Shown: positions 54,344-64,000 of the stretch, piece after piece | Layout: each line of letters starts with the position of its first letter | Position numbering within the stretch: the stretch's first letter is position 1 | Program-made: the position numbers and the translations under genes | DNA from: Azospirillum canadense | GTDB lineage: Bacteria > Pseudomonadota > Alphaproteobacteria > Azospirillales > Azospirillaceae | Direction: 5' to 3' | DNA length: 64,000 nucleotides | Assembly: GCF_025961225.1 (NCBI RefSeq) | Contig: NZ_JAOQNG010000001.1 | Location: forward strand, 2,390,001-2,454,000 | Notes under the pieces: model-generated | Seen by the model: the letters and a program-made list of their open reading frames with translations, nothing else | What the model was told of the DNA's origin: nothing | Database searches by the model: none

Positions 54344-55351
54344 ATGCGCAGCACGATCTTTCACCAGCCATGGTGGCTCGACGTCGTGTCCGGCGGGCAC
54401 TGGGGTACCGCCATCTCCGAAACGGGTGGGCATGTGCAGGGCTGGCTTCCCTACGGCACCTTCAAGGAACGGGGGATGACCGCCTGCGGCACGCCGCCGC
54501 TGACGCGGGTGCTGCACCCGGTGCTGTCGGTGGAGGGCAAGAAGAACGAGTCGCTGAACCGCCGGACGCTGGCCATCGTGTCGGACCTCGTGGCGCAATT
54601 GCCGAGCGCGCACATCACCCATTTCGTCCTGGGGCCGGATTGTCCGGACGCGCTGGCCTGGCAGATGAACGGCTTCCGCACGCGGCTGCTGCACACGCTG
54701 GTCATCGACACGCGCCGGCCCGGCTTCGACCCCTGGGGCGAGATGCGCGACAAGACCCGCAACGTGATCCGCCGCGCCGAAGAGCGGCTGGACGCCGTGC
54801 CGCTGCCGGCCATGGCCTTCCGGACCTTCTATCTGGAGAACCTGGACGGCGCGCAGCCCTATTTCGATTCCGAATTGATCCTCCGCCTGTCCGAGGCGGC
54901 CGAGCGTCACGGGCAGGGGCGCATCCTGGGCGCCTTCGACCGGCGGGGAGAGCTGCACGCGGCCGTCTTCTTCATCTGGGACGAGCGGGATTACTATTAC
55001 TTCCTGTCCACGCGCGGCCGGCGGTCGGCGGAGCTGGGGGCGGTCAGCCTGCTGATCTGGCACGGCATCCAGGACGCGCGGGCGCGCGGCCTGCGCTTTG
55101 ACTTCGACGGGGTCACCAGCCGGGAGCGGCTTCAGTTCATGATGGGCTTCGGCGGGGCGGTGGAGCACCGCACCGTCGTCGAGAAGGGAAGCCTGCTGTT
55201 CGACGCCCGCCGGCACCTGGGATCCTTCAAACAGCGGGTCGTCGAAAGCCGGCGCGTGCTGATGGCGCGGTTGCAGGAGGGCCGGATGGGGCGATTAGGC
55301 GGAAACCGGAACGTTCCGGATGCGGAAATGCCGGCGGCACCACGGCCGTAG
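54344..55351 (+). CDS. FemAB/GNAT-like acetyltransferase
   Basis: 335 residues from ATG 54344; an upstream ATG at 54260 adds a weak leader. The start STIFHQPWWLDVVSGG and middle DKTRNVIRRAEERL, followed by RGELHAAVFFIWDERDYYYF and RFDFDGVTSRERLQFMMGFG, match proteins annotated as GNAT or BioF2-like FemAB-type transferases. They are often linked to polysaccharide or peptide modification; the substrate is unknown. The C-terminus is basic. Confidence 0.75.
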   Translation: MRSTIFHQPWWLDVVSGGHWGTAISETGGHVQGWLPYGTFKERGMTACGTPPLTRVLHPVLSVEGKKNESLNRRTLAIVSDLVAQLPSAHITHFVLGPDCPDALAWQMNGFRTRLLHTLVIDTRRPGFDPWGEMRDKTRNVIRRAEERLDAVPLPAMAFRTFYLENLDGAQPYFDSELILRLSEAAERHGQGRILGAFDRRGELHAAVFFIWDERDYYYFLSTRGRRSAELGAVSLLIWHGIQDARARGLRFDFDGVTSRERLQFMMGFGGAVEHRTVVEKGSLLFDARRHLGSFKQRVVESRRVLMARLQEGRMGRLGGNRNVPDAEMPAAPRP

Positions 55352-55355
55352 AAAA

Positions 55356-55569
55356 ATCCCCTCGCCCCTCTGGGGCGCGTAGCCGACGGCCGAAGGCCGG
55401 ACGGGCACCGAAGGTGACCGTAGGTGGAGCGAGGTCGCGAGACTTGCGAGCGACCGGGTTAGGGTGAAGGGGCGGCCGAAGGCCGAAAACGCAGCCTCAT
55501 TGCAGTGGTTTTCCGCCCTGCGGGCGCCCCCTCACCCTAACCTTCTCCCCGGAGGGGAGAAGGGACTAG
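55356..55569. repeat. Composite palindromic repeat region
   Basis: 214 bases bounded by CCCTCGCCCCTCTGGGGCGC and CCCTCACCCTAACCTTCTCC then CCGGAGGGGAGAAGG. The interior has GGCCGAAGGCCGG, GGTCGCGAGACTTGCGAGCGACC and GGCGGCCGAAGGCCG, several nested palindromes. The end motif CCCTCACCCTAAC resembles the 9094 and 11917 elements. It separates the FemAB-like and hydantoinase genes (convergent). Confidence 0.65.
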
Positions 55570-55570
55570 G

Positions 55571-59179
<3,609 letters not shown>

Positions 59180-59325
59180 AAACCACTCCCTGATTTTTTA
59201 CCTTTGAAGACGGGAGTGTGACCATACGACACCGCAGGTCAAGCCGGGGTGCGCGAAAGGGTGGGATGCACGGAGGTGCAGGGAGCGACTTGCCCTGACC
59301 TTTTCCTTGGGTCTAAGCGGCGGCC

Positions 59326-59883
59326 CTAAGCGGCGGCTTTGAGGATGGCCGGCAGGGTGTCGAGCATCGCGTTGACGGCGCTCGCCCCGTCCTCCAGCGC
59401 CTCCAGGGCGAGGGAGAATTGCGTCAGGTGTGGCAGGTCGAAGGCGACGGCGATCTCCCCGTCCTCAAGGGACATGCGGCCGCCGAACTTGCGCGACAGG
59501 GCGCGCATGCGGACGTTGTCGGACAGGCACATCATGTGCACGCGCTTGATTCCGCGATTGGTGGCGACGGCCAGCGCGCGGCGAACCAGCGTGGTGCCGA
59601 CCCGGCGCCCCTGGAGCCCCTTTTCCACGCTGATGGCCAGTTCCGCCTCGTGCGGCCAGATCAAGCGGTCGGTGCACAGCTCTACCGCACCGCGCAGCTC
59701 GCCCTGGTCGAAAACGCCCAGCAGGATGGTGCGGCCCCAATCCAGTTTCGCACAGTGCTTCGCGATGGTTTCATCCGACACGGTGCCGGTGAAGCGGGCG
59801 TAGCGGTCGGCCCGGTCCAGCCGCAGCAGATGGGCCCGGTACTGGGCGAGTTCCGCGGGGAGAAGCTTGCGGATGACGGACAT
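59326..59883 (-). CDS. GNAT family N-acetyltransferase
   Basis: 185 residues from ATG 59883. The GNAT motif A is EKGLQGRRVGTTLVRRALAVA (acetyl-CoA pyrophosphate loop), preceded by EAELAISV and followed by RVHMMCLSDNVRMRALSRKFGG. LLRLDRADRYARFTGTVSDE at the N-terminus is seen in several Azospirillum-type GNATs. The acceptor is unknown. TAAGCGGCGGC is tandemly duplicated at the 3' end, just past the stop. Confidence 0.85.
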   Translation of the reverse strand: MSVIRKLLPAELAQYRAHLLRLDRADRYARFTGTVSDETIAKHCAKLDWGRTILLGVFDQGELRGAVELCTDRLIWPHEAELAISVEKGLQGRRVGTTLVRRALAVATNRGIKRVHMMCLSDNVRMRALSRKFGGRMSLEDGEIAVAFDLPHLTQFSLALEALEDGASAVNAMLDTLPAILKAAA

Positions 59884-60143
59884 GGCGAGGGCTCTCGGTG
59901 CGTGAAGGTCATCGTGTTCGCACTGCGCAGAGCGTTTGATCCCGGTCGGTCGCCCCTTCTGTGATGGGGCCACTTCGGCCGTTGGCTCGGCCATAAGTCA
60001 TACTGCACTGCAACATGGGCATAGGCCAAGCACAGACAAGGGCGCTGTGCGCACTGCGGCCGAGCTTGTGGCGCCATCGCAACAGTGGCGGGTGCCGGAT
60101 GCTGCCGCTATGCTGCGCCACCTTCGGTCAAGGGGCGGAATCC

Positions 60144-60902
60144 ATGAGCATTTGGGGCAAGATCCTGGGCGGGGCCGCAGGCTTCGCCATCGGCGGGCCG
60201 CTCGGCGCCCTGATCGGGGTCGCCGCCGGCTATGCTGTGGACCGCGGCGTCGAAAGCGGCTTCGCCGGCAACCTTCTGGGGCTGTGCGGCCCGGCGGACG
60301 CCACCAAGTCCGTTGCGTTCACCATCGGCGTGATCGCCCTGTCGGCCAAGATGGCCCGCGCCGACGGCGTGGTGAAGCGGGTGGAGGTCGACACCTTCAA
60401 CCGCCTGTTCCGCGTGCCGCCGGAGGAGTTGCCGAACGTCGGCCGCGTCTTTGACCTCGCCCGCAAGGACAGCCACGGCTTCGAGGAGTACGCCCGGCAG
60501 ATCGCCGCCCTGTTCGAGGACCGCCACGCGGTGCTGGAGGAGCTGCTGGACAGCCTCCTGCTGATCGCGGAGGCGGATGACGAGCTGCACGAGACGGAGG
60601 TCGCCTACCTGCGCGAGGTCGCCCGCATCTTCGGATTCGCCGACGCCGACTTCGAACGCATCCTGGCCGGGCACCATGTGGCGGGCACCACCGACGACAC
60701 GGATCCGTACGGCGTGTTGGGCGTGTCGCGTCGTGCCAGCGACGACGAGATCAAGGCCGCCCACCGCCGCTTGGTCCGCGAGCACCACCCCGACGTGCTG
60801 ATCGCCCAGGGTCTGCCGCAGGAATTTGTGGACCTCGCCACCCAGAAGGTCGCGGCCATCAACGCGGCGTACGACCGGATCGGCAAGGAGCGGGGACGGT
60901 AA
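60144..60902 (+). CDS. DjlA-type TerB/J-domain co-chaperone
   Basis: 252 residues from ATG 60144, with AGGGGCGGA upstream. A glycine-rich hydrophobic N-terminus (GKILGGAAGFAIGGPLGALI) may associate with membrane. The TerB-like helical domain follows (IGVIALSAKMARADGVVKRV; LLLIAEADDELHETEVAYL). The C-terminal J domain has DPYGVLGVSRRASDDEIKAA and the HPD motif in REHHPDVL. It should stimulate DnaK ATPase. It is followed by a palindromic repeat. Confidence 0.93.
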   Translation: MSIWGKILGGAAGFAIGGPLGALIGVAAGYAVDRGVESGFAGNLLGLCGPADATKSVAFTIGVIALSAKMARADGVVKRVEVDTFNRLFRVPPEELPNVGRVFDLARKDSHGFEEYARQIAALFEDRHAVLEELLDSLLLIAEADDELHETEVAYLREVARIFGFADADFERILAGHHVAGTTDDTDPYGVLGVSRRASDDEIKAAHRRLVREHHPDVLIAQGLPQEFVDLATQKVAAINAAYDRIGKERGR

Positions 60903-60903
60903 A

Positions 60904-60986
60904 GCCTCTCTCCCGCCTTTCGCGCCCGCTCGCGGGCGCTGACGGCGTCAGGCGGCCTTTGGCCGCTGAGAGCCCCGGGAGAGGGT
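60904..60986. repeat. Intergenic palindromic repeat (family A, copy 2)
   Basis: CCTCTCTCCCGCC at the left and GGGAGAGGG at the right pair, with GCGCCCGCTCGCGGGCGC and GGCCTTTGGCC inside. The core CGCTGACGGCGTCAGGCG (60938-60955) is the exact reverse complement of the core at 9141-9158, and flanks CTTTGGC and CTGAGAGCC are also shared with that copy. Confidence 0.75.
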
Positions 60987-61094
60987 TTGTCGGACGCATC
61001 CCCGCCCCGGCGCAATCGGGTGTCGCGGGGGTGGGGGGAGCGCGCTATATAAGCAGCCTTCCGCACACCGATTCGTTGGGTCGCCCCGTCCGTC

Positions 61095-62924
61095 ATGGCT
61101 CCTCCTGCTCCGATCACCGCGCTCCAGGGCGTGTCCGTCACCTTCGGCGGCCGGCCGCTGTTCGAAACCATCGACCTGTCCATCGGGCGAGGCGACAAGG
61201 CTTGCCTGGTCGGGCGCAACGGCTCCGGCAAATCCACGCTGATGAAGGTGCTGGCCGGCATGATCCAGCCGGACGGCGGGACCGTCTTCACGCAGCCGGG
61301 CGCACGCATCGCCTACCTGCCGCAGGAACCGGACTTCACGGGCTGCGCCACGGTGCACGACTACGTCGCCGCCGGCCTGCCCGCCGACGAGCAGGACGAG
61401 GCGCACCGGGTCGACGCGGTGCTCGACCGGTTGCAGCTGCAAGGCCACCTGGACCCCGGCACACTGTCGGGCGGCGAGGCGCGCCGCGCGGCGCTGGCCC
61501 GCACGCTGGTCGGCAACCCTGACGTGATGCTGCTGGACGAGCCGACCAACCACCTGGACCTGCCGACCATCGAGTGGCTTGAGGAGGAACTGCTGGCCTA
61601 CCGCGGCGGGTTGCTGCTGATTTCGCACGACCGCAGCTTCCTGAACCGGCTGGCGAAGCGCACGCTGTGGCTCGACCGCGGCACGGTGCGCGCCACCGAC
61701 CGCGGCTTCGCCGAGTTCGAGACTTGGCAGGCCGAGGTGTTCGAGTCGGAGGAGATCGCCGCCCAGAAGCTGGACCGCAAGATCGAAGGCGAAATGAAGT
61801 GGCTGCGCGAGGGCATCTCCGCCCGGCGCACCCGCAATATGGGCCGCGTGCGCGCCTTGTTGCAGCTCCGCACCGATCGCGCGGAGCGGATCAAGGGTGG
61901 CCAGCAGGCCAAGCTCGCCATCGCGGAGGCCGAGCGCGGCGGCCGTATGGTGATCGAGGCCGATCGCATTTCCAAGGGATTCGACACGACGGAGGGCCGC
62001 AAGCCCATCGTCCGGGACTTCTCTACCCGCATCCTGCGCGGCGACCGGGTCGGGCTGATCGGGCCGAACGGGGCCGGCAAGTCCACCCTGCTGAAGATGC
62101 TGACCGGACAGATGGATCCCGACAGCGGAACGATCCGGCTCGGCACCAATCTTGAGACCGCCTACTTCGACCAGCGTCGCGTCGGGCTGGACCCGGAGGA
62201 GACGATCCGCCAAGTGCTGTGCCCCTTCGGCGGCGACAGCGTGATGGTCAACGGCCAGTCGCGCCACGTCGCCGGTTACATCCGCGACTTCCTGTTCGAC
62301 ACGCGCCAGCTGGACAGCCCGGTGAAGGCCCTGTCGGGCGGGGAGCGCAACCGGCTTCTGCTCGCCCGGCTGTTCGCGCGGCCCAGCAACATGATGATCC
62401 TCGACGAGCCGACCAACGACCTCGACATGGACACGCTGGACCTGCTGGAAGACGTGCTGGGCGACTACCAGGGCACGCTGCTGCTGGTCAGCCACGACCG
62501 CGACTTCCTCGACCGGCTGGTGACCTCGACCATCGCCCTGGAGGGCGACGGGGTGGTCATGGAATACGCCGGCGGCTATGCCGACTACTTGGTGCAGCGC
62601 CCGCAGACGCAGGCCAAGCCCGCCGCGGCGCCCAAGGCGAAGCCCGCCGCAGCACCGGCCGCCGCGCCCAAGGCGAAGGCCAAGCTGAGCTACAAGGACC
62701 AGCGGGAGTTGGACGATCTGCCGGCCCGCATGGAGAAGCTGACCACGGAAGTGGCGAAGCTGGAAGCGACGCTGGCCGACCCCGACCTGTTCGCCCGCGA
62801 CGCCGCCAAGTTCCAGAAGACCTCGGACCAGTTGCAGGCCAAGCAGATGGAACTGGCCGCCGCCGAGGAGCGCTGGCTGGATCTGGAGGCCCTGCGTGAG
62901 GAGTTGGAAGGCGGCCGGGCATGA
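61095..62924 (+). CDS. ABC-F family ATPase
   Basis: 609 residues. Two ABC domains: Walker A GRNGSGKST and GPNGAGKST, signatures LSGGEARR and LSGGERNR, Walker B VMLLDEPTNHLD and MMILDEPTNDLD. No TM, as expected for ABC-F proteins, which act on ribosomes (EttA/Uup/ABCF types). A linker of about 80 residues (LDRKIEGEMKWLREGISARRTR) joins the domains, and a Lys/Ala-rich segment plus coiled coil lies at the C-terminus, as in Uup. The stop overlaps the next start by 4 bases. Confidence 0.94.
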   Translation: MAPPAPITALQGVSVTFGGRPLFETIDLSIGRGDKACLVGRNGSGKSTLMKVLAGMIQPDGGTVFTQPGARIAYLPQEPDFTGCATVHDYVAAGLPADEQDEAHRVDAVLDRLQLQGHLDPGTLSGGEARRAALARTLVGNPDVMLLDEPTNHLDLPTIEWLEEELLAYRGGLLLISHDRSFLNRLAKRTLWLDRGTVRATDRGFAEFETWQAEVFESEEIAAQKLDRKIEGEMKWLREGISARRTRNMGRVRALLQLRTDRAERIKGGQQAKLAIAEAERGGRMVIEADRISKGFDTTEGRKPIVRDFSTRILRGDRVGLIGPNGAGKSTLLKMLTGQMDPDSGTIRLGTNLETAYFDQRRVGLDPEETIRQVLCPFGGDSVMVNGQSRHVAGYIRDFLFDTRQLDSPVKALSGGERNRLLLARLFARPSNMMILDEPTNDLDMDTLDLLEDVLGDYQGTLLLVSHDRDFLDRLVTSTIALEGDGVVMEYAGGYADYLVQRPQTQAKPAAAPKAKPAAAPAAAPKAKAKLSYKDQRELDDLPARMEKLTTEVAKLEATLADPDLFARDAAKFQKTSDQLQAKQMELAAAEERWLDLEALREELEGGRA

Positions 62925-63799
62925 GCCTGCGCGATTCGCTGCTGACGCTCCTGGTCATGGCGATCTGGGGGCTCAACTTCGTCGTGGCGAAATGGGGGCT
63001 GTCGGAATTCCCGCCGCTGTTCATCATGGCGCTGCGCTTCGTGCTGGTGGCGGCGCTGGTGATCCCCTTCGCCCGCATCCCGCGCGGCAAGATGCTGCCC
63101 ATCGCCGCCCTGTCGCTGACGTTGGGGAGCATCCATTTCCCGCTGATGTTCACCGGGCTGAACGGCATCGACGCGGCCACCGCCTCGCTGGCCGCGCAGG
63201 CGCAGGTGCCCTTCTCCTCCCTGTTGGCGTCGATCCTGTTCAAGGACAAGCTGGGCTGGCGCCGGGCGCTGGGTATGGCGACGGCTTTCGCCGGGGTGGT
63301 GGTCATCGCCGGCGAACCGCGGCTGGCCGGATCGCTGACGCCGATGGCGATGATCCTAGCGGCGAGCTTCGCCTTCGCCATCGCCAGCATGCAGATGAAG
63401 ACGATCATCGGCGTGGACGGCTTCGCGCTGAACGGCTGGATGGCGCTGTTCGCCGCCCCGCAACTGCTGGTCCTGTCGCTGATCCTGGAAGACGGGCATG
63501 TAGCGGCGCTCGGCAACGCCAGCGCCTGGGGCTGGGGGTCCATCGCCTACATGGCCATCGGGGTGACGATCATCGCCTACGGCCTGTGGTACCCTCTGCT
63601 GCGCAAGTACGAGGTGAACCAGACCATGCCCTACCTGCTGACCGTGCCGGTGTTCGGGGTGGCCGCGGGGGTGATGCTGATGGGCGATCCCTTTACGCTG
63701 CGGCTGGTGCTGGGCGGTTGCCTGACGCTGGGCGGAGTCGCCTTCATCGTGCAGCGCCGCCCGAACGTGGTCGGCGACAAGGTGACGAATCCGACATGA
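62921..63799 (+). CDS. EamA/DMT permease
   Basis: 292 residues. Ten hydrophobic segments in two repeats. The start LLTLLVMAIWGLNFVVAKWG with FPPLFIMALRFVLVAALVIP is like O-acetylserine/cysteine exporters (EamA/YdeD), but the substrate is not certain. The start overlaps the ABC-F stop, and the end overlaps the amidase start (both ATGA), so the three are likely translationally coupled. Inner membrane. Confidence 0.9.
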   Translation: MSLRDSLLTLLVMAIWGLNFVVAKWGLSEFPPLFIMALRFVLVAALVIPFARIPRGKMLPIAALSLTLGSIHFPLMFTGLNGIDAATASLAAQAQVPFSSLLASILFKDKLGWRRALGMATAFAGVVVIAGEPRLAGSLTPMAMILAASFAFAIASMQMKTIIGVDGFALNGWMALFAAPQLLVLSLILEDGHVAALGNASAWGWGSIAYMAIGVTIIAYGLWYPLLRKYEVNQTMPYLLTVPVFGVAAGVMLMGDPFTLRLVLGGCLTLGGVAFIVQRRPNVVGDKVTNPT

Positions 63800-64000
63800 T
63801 TCTGGACCACCCCTCCCCCAACCATGGTCCCCGGGCGGACGGCGCGGGGGTGGAGCTTCTGATTCTTCATTACACGGGCATGCCGACCGCGACCTCGGCG
63901 CTTGAGCGGCTGTGCGACCCGGCGGCCCAAGTCAGCGCGCACTACACGGTGGACGAGGACGGCACCGTCTACGCCCACGTCCCGGAGGACCGGCGCGCCT
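63796..64000 (+). CDS. N-acetylmuramoyl-L-alanine amidase, 5' part (cut by window end)
   Basis: The visible 68 codons from ATG 63796 read MILDHPSPNHGPRADG, then LLILHYTGMPTATSALERL and VSAHYTVDEDGTVYAHVPED. The zinc-binding His in LHYTGM and the SAHYTVDEDG strand are the Amidase_2 (AmpD/AmiD/PGRP) signature. It cleaves the amide between MurNAc and L-Ala in cell-wall peptides. No signal peptide is seen, suggesting the cytoplasmic AmpD-like type. ATGA overlap with the permease. Confidence 0.9.
   Translation, partial: MILDHPSPNHGPRADGAGVELLILHYTGMPTATSALERLCDPAAQVSAHYTVDEDGTVYAHVPEDRRA

Overview
The window is high-GC bacterial DNA with dense genes on both strands, short intergenic gaps and strong G/C bias at third codon positions. 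Family content points to an alphaproteobacterium, most likely Azospirillum or a close relative in the Rhodospirillales. Supporting signs are stand-alone cheD, pyruvate phosphate dikinase, NnrU, a CHAD protein, many two-component proteins and abundant short G+C palindromes between genes. The taxonomic call is inference; no rRNA operon is present.

Layout. 1-6.2 kb: end of an IS5-type transposase, an ACP-like small protein, a DMT exporter overlapping tail-to-tail with a potassium-channel gene, a CHAD protein, a DsbA-fold isomerase and an OmpR-type regulator. 6.2-15 kb: RidA, a secreted DUF4139 protein, NnrU, a PaaI thioesterase, the thiOSG thiamine operon behind a TPP riboswitch, and mgtE. 15-26 kb: a STAS protein, tRNA-Leu(GAG), lipB, a secreted protein, acyP, a 2TM protein, a BamE-like lipoprotein, an acyl-CoA ligase, a double cold-shock protein with cheD, a serine hydrolase and ppdK. 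26-38 kb: an LCAT-like lipase with a clear promoter, a DUF2189 membrane protein, an AT-rich two-gene HicB-type module, glyQS, a TauE/SafE permease, an orphan HicB, an S49 peptidase, a TrmN6-like methyltransferase, a long-chain polyprenyl diphosphate synthase and two tandem tRNA-Pro(CGG) genes.

38.9-49 kb is the most unusual part. A small secreted protein is followed by an exported protein made of 51 uninterrupted Gly-Met-Ser/Gly triplets. Next come a membrane-anchored pentahaem cytochrome c, a Tat-exported DmsA-type molybdoenzyme, a DmsB-type four-cluster ferredoxin, a TorD-type chaperone, a second multi-cluster iron-sulfur protein and a hybrid histidine kinase. This looks like a periplasmic molybdoenzyme respiratory or repair system wired through cytochrome c rather than a DmsC anchor. 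The methionine-rich protein could be a substrate or sacrificial oxidant sink. That link is a hypothesis.

49-64 kb: small conserved proteins, a 3-hydroxyisobutyrate-dehydrogenase-type enzyme, a GAF/kinase/receiver hybrid, a D-2-hydroxyacid dehydrogenase, a FemAB/GNAT-like protein, a fused hydantoinase/5-oxoprolinase, a GNAT, a DjlA-type co-chaperone, then an overlapping run of ABC-F ATPase, DMT permease and the start of an N-acetylmuramoyl-L-alanine amidase cut by the window end. Several families of short palindromic repeats lie between genes, some of them inside operons.
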